Positions 34,614-42,789 of a stretch of 64,000 bases of DNA are shown piece after piece. Numbering within the stretch: the stretch's first letter is position 1; every line of letters starts with the position of its first letter. The notes under the pieces are model-generated. The model worked only from the letters and a program-made list of their open reading frames with translations, had not been told where the DNA came from and ran no database searches. The DNA comes from JBFGFX01 sp965232455. GTDB lineage: Bacteria > Pseudomonadota > Gammaproteobacteria > Steroidobacterales > Woeseiaceae. The stretch is taken from contig OZ246981.1 of the NCBI GenBank assembly GCA_965232455.1, forward strand, positions 5,208,001 to 5,272,000, in the 5' to 3' direction. The position numbers and the translations under genes are program-made.

Positions 34614-35996
34614 ATGAGCTTGTTTACCAGCATCGATCTCTCTGAACTGCCGCCACCGAGTATCGTGGAGGACCTGGATTATGAAGTCATATTGGCGGCG
34701 ACAAAAAGCGAACTGCAAAGGATAGCGCCGGAAATAGCGGTCGACAGTCTTTTGGAAAGCGACCCCGTCAGCAAGCTGCTTCAGGTAATGGCTTATCGGG
34801 AAATGCATCTGCGACAGCGAATCAACGAATCGGCGCAAGGGGTCATGCTGGCCACGGCGACAGGCGCCAACCTCGACAACCTGGCGGCGCTCGTCAATAT
34901 TCAACGTTTGTTGCTTGAGCCGGGTGATCCCGATGCTTCCATTGACCCGGTCTATGAGGATGACGATCGCTTGAGGGCGCGCACGCAGCTGGCCTTCGAG
35001 GGTTTTTCCACCGCCGGGCCCAGAGGTGCGTATCTGTTCCACGCACTTTCGGCCTCTGCCTTGGTGAAAGACGCGGCGGTGTATTCGGAAAGTCCGGGCG
35101 AGGTGGAAGTGCGTATATTGAGTAGCGAGGACAATGGCATCGCGTCAAGCGAATTGCTAACAGAGGTGGCAAGCGTGCTAAACGCCGATGAGGTTCGCCC
35201 CATCACCGATCTGGTTAGTGTGAAATCCGCCGAGATCGTTCCCTACACCATAAATGCGACGTTAGTACTGTCTCCGGGCGTCGGTTCCCGGGAAGTACTC
35301 GAATCCGCGCGAGCGGCCGCCCAGGCGTTTATCGACAAGCACTCGAAACTTGGCAGCGATATCAGCCGGGCTGCTCTGTTCTCCGCACTCTATCATCCGG
35401 GCGTACAGAACATAGAGTTGCACGAGCCGAGCTCGGATATTCTCGTTGAGCAGAGCGAGGCGCCCTTCGGCACGATCGGTACCATTGATTCCGCGGAGCA
35501 CCCAACGTCTGTCCCTCTCAATATGGCTGCTGCGGTCACCGTGGACCCGCGAAATCAAGAGATCGGAAAGGTGATTGTTACGCCGGCAAACGATGAGCGA
35601 GATATTTCTCACTATGCGCTCTACTGGGGTGGGAATAACGCACAAAAGCTGCCTTTGGGCACGAAAATCTATGTTTCCTCGGGTACGGAGTTGGTCCTTG
35701 ATCATGGCAACGTCATCAACTTACTAATTACCAATCTCGACAGCACGATCGTTTTTTTGCAGGGGCAAGATTACACGGTTGAAAACGATACGGTCTCTAT
35801 ACAAAACGCCCTCATGGAGGGTGCCCCGCTTCGCGTGAGCTATGAGTTACCGGCAATCGCCAAGTTGGAAAAGGGCGGTGAGCTCACACACATTCTCGAT
35901 CCGTTTATTGGGATACCGGGGGGCGCCACTCACATAATTGTGTTCACCGAAAACGAGTTCGGCGAAATGGTTTATGGCATAAGCACGGAAATATGA
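34614..35996 (+). CDS. Baseplate J-like protein with C-terminal extension
   Basis: 460 residues against about 300 in P2 gpJ. The first ~300 match Baseplate_J: YREMHLRQRINESAQGVML, ATGANLDNLAALVNIQR, DDRLRARTQLAFEGFSTAGP, GPRGAYLFHAL, VKDAAVYSESPGEVEV and SRAALFSALYHPGVQNIEL. Residues about 315-455 are an added domain with DISHYALYWGG and GATHIIVF that recurs in the next gene. gpJ builds the baseplate wedge with W and I. AAGG lies 8 nt before the ATG. It overlaps the next gene by ATGA. Confidence 0.88.
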   Translation: MSLFTSIDLSELPPPSIVEDLDYEVILAATKSELQRIAPEIAVDSLLESDPVSKLLQVMAYREMHLRQRINESAQGVMLATATGANLDNLAALVNIQRLLLEPGDPDASIDPVYEDDDRLRARTQLAFEGFSTAGPRGAYLFHALSASALVKDAAVYSESPGEVEVRILSSEDNGIASSELLTEVASVLNADEVRPITDLVSVKSAEIVPYTINATLVLSPGVGSREVLESARAAAQAFIDKHSKLGSDISRAALFSALYHPGVQNIELHEPSSDILVEQSEAPFGTIGTIDSAEHPTSVPLNMAAAVTVDPRNQEIGKVIVTPANDERDISHYALYWGGNNAQKLPLGTKIYVSSGTELVLDHGNVINLLITNLDSTIVFLQGQDYTVENDTVSIQNALMEGAPLRVSYELPAIAKLEKGGELTHILDPFIGIPGGATHIIVFTENEFGEMVYGISTEI

Positions 35997-36937
35997 GTCT
36001 GAGAAATAGACCCATGCCGAACAACAGAATTAACTCGACCTTGGAGGCGATTCAATTCATCAATGAATCGTCCGCGACAAACACCCTTACCGGACGTCTG
36101 CTGGTTGGGCATGATCGCGATCGACGGGATATCGGCGCCTACGAACTACACTGGGGTAGCGACGAGCAAACTCCCAACGGCGCCGACAGCCTGATCGTTG
36201 AATACAGCGCCGAGAATATTGGTGGATTGCGTCGGTCGAATTACGTGTTCAAAAGGCCCCTGGTTCACTCGTTTACGGATACTGTGATGCCCGACGGCGC
36301 GTCCCATTTTCTGGTATTCGCCATAGACGAGAACAATCAACGATTGCTGTACGCATCTCGCAAATTGTTGAATGAGGAACATTTACTGCCCCCAGGCGCT
36401 ACAGCACTCGAACGTCGTTTTTCGGCAACGAGCGGGCGATTGAGTCAACTTCCCGTGGAGATAGACACCCTCTGGGACCCATCGCGCTGCCGGCCAGAAC
36501 TCTTGCCATGGCTGGCGTGGGCGGCGTCGGTTGACATCTGGTTCGACAACAAAGACGACCCGACCGAAGAGGCGAGCCGGCGACGAGAACTAATACGCAA
36601 GAGTGCGTTCGTGCATCAACATAAGGGTACTCGGGCGGCAATTCGGCAGGCACTGCGTGCCTTCGCCAATGTCAATATTACGCTCAGCGAATGGTGGCAA
36701 CAGACGCCGCCGGGAATGCCTCACACCTTCAAGCTGGATCTGTTGGTCAACGGCAATCTGTTGGGCATTGCCGGCGCAGATTTAGATAGACGGTTGAGAC
36801 AGGCGATCGATGCCATCAAGCCGGTACGCAGCCATTACACATTTACCGTCAGTACGGTTCAGACGACTCAGCTGCGCGCCGCTGCCTCGAGTGAGGCGAT
36901 CAGTTACAAGCGTTTCAATATGGCGGCAACCCTCTAG
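35993..36937 (+). CDS. Baseplate tail protein I with N-terminal extension
   Basis: 314 residues against about 176 in P2 gpI. The C-terminal ~185 residues are gpI-like: LPPGATALERRF, LWDPSRCRPELLPWLAWA, RELIRKSAFVHQHKGTRAA, IRQALRAFANV, FKLDLLVNG, IKPVRSHYTF. Residues about 30-125 carry a domain related to the one at the end of J (DIGAYELHWGS, ASHFLVFAIDENNQRLLYA). The start overlaps the J stop (ATGA), so the pair is translationally coupled. It links wedge and fibre. Confidence 0.85.
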   Translation: MSLRNRPMPNNRINSTLEAIQFINESSATNTLTGRLLVGHDRDRRDIGAYELHWGSDEQTPNGADSLIVEYSAENIGGLRRSNYVFKRPLVHSFTDTVMPDGASHFLVFAIDENNQRLLYASRKLLNEEHLLPPGATALERRFSATSGRLSQLPVEIDTLWDPSRCRPELLPWLAWAASVDIWFDNKDDPTEEASRRRELIRKSAFVHQHKGTRAAIRQALRAFANVNITLSEWWQQTPPGMPHTFKLDLLVNGNLLGIAGADLDRRLRQAIDAIKPVRSHYTFTVSTVQTTQLRAAASSEAISYKRFNMAATL

Positions 36938-37021
36938 CGGACGGCCAAGGAAAAGCGAGCACCAGCCGTTTCGTTCTCGCAGTTTTCGCATCGAGTGATT
37001 TAGCTAATTCAGGACATTGAC

Positions 37022-39595
37022 ATGAGCACAACCCTAAGGCCGGTAATAACCGATGAGGGCATCACGGCGTTAATCGACGCCAGAAATCGCGGTGTGTCGG
37101 CAAGAATCACCCAGGTTGCGGTGGGTAACGGCAACGGGCCTTACACCGCTACCAAAGACATGACGGCTCTCAAGAATGAAATACAGCGTGTGGTGGTTGC
37201 CGGCGGTGAGCTGTTCGGGAGCTTGCAGAATCAATTACATCTGACTGCGGTCGTTCAAGATGACGGAGACAACGTTCCCGATGTTTACTCAATTTTCGAG
37301 ATAGGGTTTTTTCTCGAGACCGGCGAACTCTTTGCCGTATACGCATCACCTGATGAGAAGCTTGCCGAAAAGGTCTCCAGTACGGATTTCGTGCTCGCCT
37401 TTGACCTGGTCCTCACGGGCGTCGAGGCGGGTGGGGTAGTGGTTGACGGGACGGCGCAACTGGGAATGCCGGTTGCCCGAGATAACCTGCTCATCGGCAA
37501 AAATACGGTGAAAATTCATACCCAGGCCGAATTCGACGCGATATTCAATCAGGGTGACGATACGGAAATTCAGGAAAACGTCACAATAGCGTTAAGCCCT
37601 ATTCAGCAGCTTGATCCGGATGGCGCTTCGGCAGACGGTGGTAACACCGGCGGCGACGGCCTGGTCAATGGAGCATCTGGTGGTGTGGGCGACGGGGCGC
37701 ACAATACGTACAACGGCCGCCCGGCGTATGTTCTGAGAAACAGTCTGCGAATAAACAGTAACGTCAGCATCATCGGTTTTAATCAGGAAGATACGATTGT
37801 TGCAAAAGGTAGCGCCGACGCACGGATCAACATTGTCGGTACTCCGCAAACGCCGGTAACGGGCATCAGGTTTTACGGCTGGAGCTTCGACGGCAGAGGT
37901 GGGGTTGGCGAATTAGGTGGGAATCTCGTCACCAACGAGAATGGCGGCGGCATTCATATGGAGCACGCAAGGCAATGTCAACTGAATTGCAAGATTGTCA
38001 ATCACAAGACAGAACTGTCTGGCGGTGCGATCTTCGGCGGTGAGGGCGTCTCTCAGATAACCGCAAGCAATTTACAGCATAACGTCGCCAGCAATGGCAG
38101 CGGTATATTCGGCTGCGACGACTCGGAAATTCGTCTAGTCAACTGTGACGCGGTCGAGTGTTTGAACAGTACCATTTACCGCAATGACGGCGCCGCTCCC
38201 ACTGTGTTGTCCCACGGCGGCAAGTTGAAGACTAATGACGTCTCGGTAAACGGCGAAGCCGTATTCAACGCGGACGCGAGCTTCGAGAACTCGACGAAAT
38301 TCAACGCCGCCACGTTCCAAAGCGATGTTGAATTCCATGGACCCGCTGTCTTCCAAAAAGAAGTGACTTTTGATACTTCCCGGTTCACGGATCAAGCGGT
38401 CTTCGACGGTTCGGTCACATTCGGCTCGGTTTCTACTTTCAATAACGGAATACAAGCGACTTCTCTCGACGTAAGTGGAAATGTAGACGTTGGCGGCACG
38501 ATAACTACAAAGGGTTTTCTCGGTGTCGGCACGGACTCTCCGGTGGTCGCGCTTACGCTGGTAGCCACGGAAGGGGGCGTTCCGGTAGGTATAACCCAGG
38601 GAAATTTTGGCGGCGACGCCACTATGGAATTGACGACACAAGACGCTGGCGGAAACCAGGCATCACGCATTTGTCTAAGAGGAAACGCAGACAACTCTGA
38701 CATCGAGTTTCTTCGCGGTGCGCGAAATTCCGAGGCCGTTACCGTGATTATTAAAAGCGGGACGGGTTTCGTCGGCATAGGCACCGCTTCGCCGACATGC
38801 CCGCTCCATGTCGAGGGTGCTGCAGACATTTCAACGCCAGGCTATGGTTTTCTCAATAGAGGCAGCCCCACGGGCAAGGTCAATAATACCGGGATTCGCC
38901 CTTACTCAATATCGGCGTCCAATCGAGTAAAGGCTGCAGAATTCAATGCAATGTCGGATGGCAGGATCAAGCGCGTTCATGGTGAGTCAAATCGCGAAAA
39001 CGATCTTGGCGTGTTGTTAAGGCTCAAAATAGCCGACTATGGTTACGTCGATAGTTACGAGTACGGCAACACAACAAAAAAGGGCCTCATCGCGCAGCAG
39101 GTGGAGACGGTGTTTCCGCAGGCAGTGCAACAATCGCAAGATTTCGTTCCCGACATTTTCGCAATGAGCGAGAAAGTGGAGTTCGCGCCGAATTGCGCGG
39201 AGCTTACGATTGAGTTGAAACAAGCTGTTGATCTATCGGTTGGCGACCAAGTCCGGTTTATCGACGAAAAGCACGGAAAAATCGACAAGCCCGTGAAGTC
39301 CGTCTCCCAAGACCAGCGGTCGTTTACCGTAGGTGAATGGGATTTTCGCGAGGGCTTAGAAAAGATCTTCGTCTACGGTAAACAGGTAGATGATTTTCGA
39401 ACCATTGACTACAGCCGCATATTGATGCTCTGTGTAAGCGCGGTTCAGTCTCAGCAGGACCGGCAGCGGAAAATGCAGCAAGAGAACAGCACATTGTCGA
39501 CGAAGGTCGATCGAATTCTAAGAGAGTTCGGGGAATTGAGAGCAGAAGTTGACTCGCTTCACGCAGTGCTCCTAAGTGACTCGACCGAACAATAG
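37022..39595 (+). CDS. Tail fibre: collar domain, beta-helix, S74 chaperone
   Basis: An 857-residue fibre. Residues 1-145 are the phage tail-collar fibre N-domain (TDEGITALIDARNRGV, ITQVAVGNGNGPYTA, YSIFEIGFFLETGELFAVY) that docks to gpI. Residues 160-480 look like a parallel beta-helix (VSQITASNLQHNVASNGSGI; repeated FNADASFENSTKFNAATF-type strands). From Ser645 (SDGRIKRV) a Peptidase_S74 intramolecular chaperone follows (KKGLIAQQVETVFPQAV), with a terminal coiled coil. It should trimerise, self-cleave and set target specificity. No separate gpG chaperone is present. Confidence 0.85.
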   Translation: MSTTLRPVITDEGITALIDARNRGVSARITQVAVGNGNGPYTATKDMTALKNEIQRVVVAGGELFGSLQNQLHLTAVVQDDGDNVPDVYSIFEIGFFLETGELFAVYASPDEKLAEKVSSTDFVLAFDLVLTGVEAGGVVVDGTAQLGMPVARDNLLIGKNTVKIHTQAEFDAIFNQGDDTEIQENVTIALSPIQQLDPDGASADGGNTGGDGLVNGASGGVGDGAHNTYNGRPAYVLRNSLRINSNVSIIGFNQEDTIVAKGSADARINIVGTPQTPVTGIRFYGWSFDGRGGVGELGGNLVTNENGGGIHMEHARQCQLNCKIVNHKTELSGGAIFGGEGVSQITASNLQHNVASNGSGIFGCDDSEIRLVNCDAVECLNSTIYRNDGAAPTVLSHGGKLKTNDVSVNGEAVFNADASFENSTKFNAATFQSDVEFHGPAVFQKEVTFDTSRFTDQAVFDGSVTFGSVSTFNNGIQATSLDVSGNVDVGGTITTKGFLGVGTDSPVVALTLVATEGGVPVGITQGNFGGDATMELTTQDAGGNQASRICLRGNADNSDIEFLRGARNSEAVTVIIKSGTGFVGIGTASPTCPLHVEGAADISTPGYGFLNRGSPTGKVNNTGIRPYSISASNRVKAAEFNAMSDGRIKRVHGESNRENDLGVLLRLKIADYGYVDSYEYGNTTKKGLIAQQVETVFPQAVQQSQDFVPDIFAMSEKVEFAPNCAELTIELKQAVDLSVGDQVRFIDEKHGKIDKPVKSVSQDQRSFTVGEWDFREGLEKIFVYGKQVDDFRTIDYSRILMLCVSAVQSQQDRQRKMQQENSTLSTKVDRILREFGELRAEVDSLHAVLLSDSTEQ

Positions 39596-39648
39596 AGACT
39601 CATTCAACCTGAAACATTGTCAATTCACTTTTGATGAAGGAGAAGCTT

Positions 39649-41031
39649 GTGGCTTTCTTGCACGGCGTAGAAATTGTAGAACTCGATGGCGGCCCACGTC
39701 CGATAAGCAGCGTAGCCTCATCGGTAATCGGCTTGGTTGGCACGGCCAGAAAAGGCCCGACCAACGTACCTACTCTGGTAACGGGTTCGCGTAAAGAAGC
39801 CATCGCGAAGTTCGGTGCGCCCGATGGCGTGAGTACGATACCTGATGCGCTGGATGCGATTTTTGATCAGACAGGCGCGTTGGTGGTTGTGATCAACGTC
39901 CAACCGAAGGAAGCCGTTGCAGCCGCGGAATTCACACTCGAAGAAGGTGTTGTTGAGCTTGCGCACTCTTATGTTTCAGATGTCGTGGTTACGGAAACGC
40001 TGGAAGGCGAAGAAACCGTTACCTACGTTGAGGGGAGGGACTTCGTCATTACGAGCAAGACCGGTGTTCAGGGCCTGGATGAGCTTGCAGTCGTGGAAGG
40101 TAGCGCGCTGGGTCCTGGCGCCACAATTTCAGTGGCCTATTCCGTGGCGAGGACCACGCCTGCCACCAAGACGAATGTAATCAGCAATGCGAACCCGGAC
40201 GGCGGCATTCCGGGATTGTTGGGTGCAGAGAGCAAAATCCATGTGACTCCAAGAATCATTATCGCTCCCGGCTATAGCGACGATGTTGACGTGGTCAATT
40301 CGATGATTTCGGTAGCAGACCGTTTGCGCGCGATCGCCATCGCCGACGGTCCCAATACCACCGACTCCGCTTCGATCAGTTTCCGACAGAGTTTCGACAG
40401 CGCTCGACTCTATATAGTGGATCCAAACGTTGTCGTGTTTGACAGCGCGACGGAAAGTGAAGTGAGCCAGCCGGCTTCGGGCCGCGTTGCCGGTATCGTC
40501 GCAAAATCGGATAACGAACGGGGTTTCTGGTGGAGTCCATCGAACCGAACGATGCTTGGCATCGTCGGTACGTCGCGTGCGGTCGATTTTGCTCTGGGCG
40601 ACAAGCTGTCACGGGCAAACTTACTCAACGAAAATCAAGTGGCGACGGTTATTCACCAGAACGGCTATCGCCTTTGGGGCAACCGTTCTTGTTCCTCTGA
40701 CAAGAAGTTCGCATTCATCAGCGTGCGCCGCACCGCGGATTTGATCAACGATTCGTTGTTGCGCGCGCATTTGCACGCGGTCGACAGAAACATCACCAAG
40801 ACCTACATCGAAGACGTCACGGAAGGCGTGAACAGCTATCTGCGCTTCTTGAAAAGTATCGGCGCGATTATCGACGGTCGGTGTTTTGCCGATCCGGACC
40901 TCAATACACCGGATCAAATTGCGCAGGGCAAGGTCTTTTTCGACTTTGACTTCACGCCGCCGTATCCGGCCGAGCACATTACGTTCCGCAGCAGTCTAAT
41001 TAACGATTATCTAGAGGAGATTTTCGCGTGA
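39649..41031 (+). CDS. Contractile tail sheath protein, P2 FI-like
   Basis: A 460-residue sheath subunit. Family signs: AFLHGVEIVELDGGPRPI at the N-terminus, SSVIGLVGTARKG, GRVAGIVAKSDNERGFWWSPSN, WGNRSCSSDKKFAFISVRRT and AEHITFRSSLINDYLEEIF. It polymerises around the tube and contracts to drive it through the target envelope. The start is GTG 39649, decided by AAGGAG at 39637-39642; a TTG 18 bases earlier overlaps that site. Only one sheath gene is present, as in P2; Afp-type eCIS have several. GTGA overlap with the tube gene. Confidence 0.92.
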   Translation: MAFLHGVEIVELDGGPRPISSVASSVIGLVGTARKGPTNVPTLVTGSRKEAIAKFGAPDGVSTIPDALDAIFDQTGALVVVINVQPKEAVAAAEFTLEEGVVELAHSYVSDVVVTETLEGEETVTYVEGRDFVITSKTGVQGLDELAVVEGSALGPGATISVAYSVARTTPATKTNVISNANPDGGIPGLLGAESKIHVTPRIIIAPGYSDDVDVVNSMISVADRLRAIAIADGPNTTDSASISFRQSFDSARLYIVDPNVVVFDSATESEVSQPASGRVAGIVAKSDNERGFWWSPSNRTMLGIVGTSRAVDFALGDKLSRANLLNENQVATVIHQNGYRLWGNRSCSSDKKFAFISVRRTADLINDSLLRAHLHAVDRNITKTYIEDVTEGVNSYLRFLKSIGAIIDGRCFADPDLNTPDQIAQGKVFFDFDFTPPYPAEHITFRSSLINDYLEEIFA

Positions 41032-41531
41032 TCATACCTAAGGTATTAAAGAACTTTAATTTGTTTGTCGACGGTAACGGCTTTGCCGGTTTGGTGGAAG
41101 AAGTCACGTTGCCCAAGCTGACGTTGAAGATGGATGATCTTTACAACGGCGGCATGGATGCGCCCATCGATCTGGAAATGGGCATGGACAAACTCGAGTG
41201 CAGCTTTTCGCTCTCAGAATACAATGAAAACGTGATTCGGCAATTTGGTCTGCGTGACGGTGCACAGGTTTCATTGAGCCTGCGCGGCGGTTTGGATGCA
41301 GAAGCCGGCGTCATACCCGTCGTCGTTAACCTGGTCGGGGCCTGGAAAGATCTGGATACCGGCAGCTGGAAGGCGGGAGAAAAGGCGCCGCTGAACGTGA
41401 GCGTTACCCTGCGCTACTACAAGCTGACAATGGATGCGCAAGAGTTGATCGAGGTGGACGTAACCAACATGGTTCGAGTCATTGACGGTGCCGATCAGCT
41501 GGCGGACATGCGCGCCGCTATTGGCCTCTAG
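41028..41531 (+). CDS. Tail tube protein 1, P2 FII-like
   Basis: A 167-residue tube subunit: VLKNFNLFVDGNGFAGLVEE, VTLPKLTLKMDDLYNGGMDAP, ALEMGMDKLECSFSLSEYN-like segment and VTLRYYKLTMDAQELIEVDV, all typical of P2 FII/phage major tail tube proteins. GTG start, overlapping the sheath stop by GTGA, with GAGGAG upstream. It should make the inner tube hexamers. A longer paralogue follows. Confidence 0.9.
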   Translation: MIIPKVLKNFNLFVDGNGFAGLVEEVTLPKLTLKMDDLYNGGMDAPIDLEMGMDKLECSFSLSEYNENVIRQFGLRDGAQVSLSLRGGLDAEAGVIPVVVNLVGAWKDLDTGSWKAGEKAPLNVSVTLRYYKLTMDAQELIEVDVTNMVRVIDGADQLADMRAAIGL

Positions 41532-41593
41532 GCGTATCTGGAACGGCGTTGGGAAGCTCGCCCGTGCATTGCAATACACGAAACATCTTTGCG

Positions 41594-41630
41594 CCGCCAC
41601 AGGCGGTTGATGATCAATCGCCTGTGGCGG
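41594..41630 (+). terminator. Hairpin between the two tube genes
   Basis: A perfect 12-bp stem (CCGCCACAGGCG / CGCCTGTGGCGG) with a 13-nt loop in the 145-bp gap between tube genes. It lacks an immediate T-run, so it may be an attenuator or an mRNA-stabilising 3' end that lets sheath and tube 1 exceed the minor parts. Confidence 0.5.
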
Positions 41631-41676
41631 TGAAGTGCGTGTTTATCTATCAAGTCGCTGCTGCTGAGGTGAGGCC

Positions 41677-42282
41677 GTGCTGCCAAAGGTACTAAAAAAT
41701 TTCAATTTGTTCATTGACGGCCGCGGTTACGCCGGACGTATCGAAGAAGTGGCGTTGCCGAAACTCGTTCACCGAACAGAAGAGTATCGGCTCGGCGGTT
41801 TGGATACTCCGGTGCAGGTGGACATGGGCATGGAAAAGCTCGAATGCGATCTTACCCTGAGTGAGTATGACGCCGATGTCATCAAGTTATTCGGTATTGA
41901 AGATGAATCTTTGTTGCCTACCGTATTACGGGGTATCGGCTTGGACGCCGTCATCAATGCCTTGACCGGCTTTGTACCGAGAGGGCAAATCCCGTTGACG
42001 ATGCGGGGCGGTTTGAGCGACGAGGCGAACGACAGAGTCGTTCCCGTTGTGGTCTATGTGGAGGGGAGCATTATCGAACTCGATCTCGGCCAGTGGAGGG
42101 CGGGGGAAAACGCCGCCTTGAAAGCTCGCCTGGCGCTGCGTTTTTACCGATTAACAGTGGACGGCGAAAATCTCATTGAAATTGATGTCGATAACAGAGT
42201 TCGGAAGGTGGACGGCATCGATCAAATCAGCACTTCCCGAGTACTGAGACGGACAGGGACAATCCGGCGACTCGTTGTGTAG
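41677..42282 (+). CDS. Tail tube protein 2, FII-like with insertion
   Basis: A 201-residue paralogue of the preceding tube protein, aligned through VLKNFNLFIDGRGYAGRIEE, VDMGMEKLECDLTLSEYD and LALRFYRLTVDGENLIEIDV. It carries an insertion of about 30 residues (SLLPTVLRGIGLDAVINA region) before the LTMRGGL strand and a basic C-terminal tail. In Afp/PVC systems extra tube paralogues sit at the tube ends next to the baseplate; this may be such an initiator or terminator ring. GTG start. It is absent from P2. Confidence 0.85.
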   Translation: MLPKVLKNFNLFIDGRGYAGRIEEVALPKLVHRTEEYRLGGLDTPVQVDMGMEKLECDLTLSEYDADVIKLFGIEDESLLPTVLRGIGLDAVINALTGFVPRGQIPLTMRGGLSDEANDRVVPVVVYVEGSIIELDLGQWRAGENAALKARLALRFYRLTVDGENLIEIDVDNRVRKVDGIDQISTSRVLRRTGTIRRLVV

Positions 42283-42340
42283 TTGATTTGTCGGGGAGCC
42301 TCGAATTAGTGATTTGTATTTATTTGCCAAGGAGCGAGTG

Positions 42341-42643
42341 ATGAATACGCCAGAGTTAAAAAACATTAACCACGGTCAGCCCGAACGCGGTTTGCCCGTT
42401 TCCGGCGAGACAATTCGACTGCAGTATCCGCTGTCGGTTGACGGCATGCTGATGGAAAGTTTGACCATGCGCCGCCCTCTGGTGCGAGATCGCCTGGCGG
42501 CTGAAAAAGCCAGCGGCAGTGAAGTGGAAAAGGAAATACGTCTGATTGCCAATCTGTGTGAAATGGCTCCTCAGCATGTCGAGCTGTTAGACCTGGCGGA
42601 TTATTCGAAATTGCAGGAGTGCCTGGCGGGTTTTTTGTCCTAG
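42341..42643 (+). CDS. Tail assembly chaperone, P2 E-like
   Basis: A 100-residue protein with the gpE/phage TAC pattern: IRLQYPLSVDGMLMESLTMR, RPLVRDRLAAEK, EVEKEIRLIANLCEMAP, VELLDLADYSKLQECLAGFL. It binds the tape measure during tail assembly. The start is ATG 42341, decided by AAGGAG 6 nt upstream. A slippery heptamer lies six codons before the stop region, giving an extended E' product. Confidence 0.85.
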   Translation: MNTPELKNINHGQPERGLPVSGETIRLQYPLSVDGMLMESLTMRRPLVRDRLAAEKASGSEVEKEIRLIANLCEMAPQHVELLDLADYSKLQECLAGFLS

Positions 42644-42789
42644 AGCCCGATCGATTGCGCGATGCCGTGTTTGTGTTGGGGCAGCGCAGCGGTTGGGGCT
42701 TGGGTGAGTTGCTCGATCTTGAAGAAGACGAGCTGCTGATGTGGTTGGAAACCGGGCGGCGGGTGTTGGCGCAAGCGGAACAAACGTGA
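42341..42789 (+). CDS. E' frameshift product (tail assembly chaperone, long form)
   Basis: After the -1 shift at 42631-42637 translation continues as VLEPDRLRDAVFVLGQ, then SGWGLGELLDLEEDELLMWL, and stops at 42789. The LxxDEDELLxWL-like helix is typical of P2 gpE' and its relatives. The added segment is about 50 residues. The stop overlaps the GTG of the next gene (GTGA), so the long form may also couple translation of the tape measure. The in-frame E stop lies only one codon past the slip site. Confidence 0.75.
42631..42637 (+). promoter_or_regulatory. Programmed -1 frameshift site (T TTT TTG)
   Basis: In the E reading frame the codons GGT TTT TTG TCC TAG contain T TTT TTG in phase, the heptamer described for P2 E/E'. 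A -1 shift opens a frame to TGA 42787-42789 that encodes a gpE'-like tail. Confidence 0.8.
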
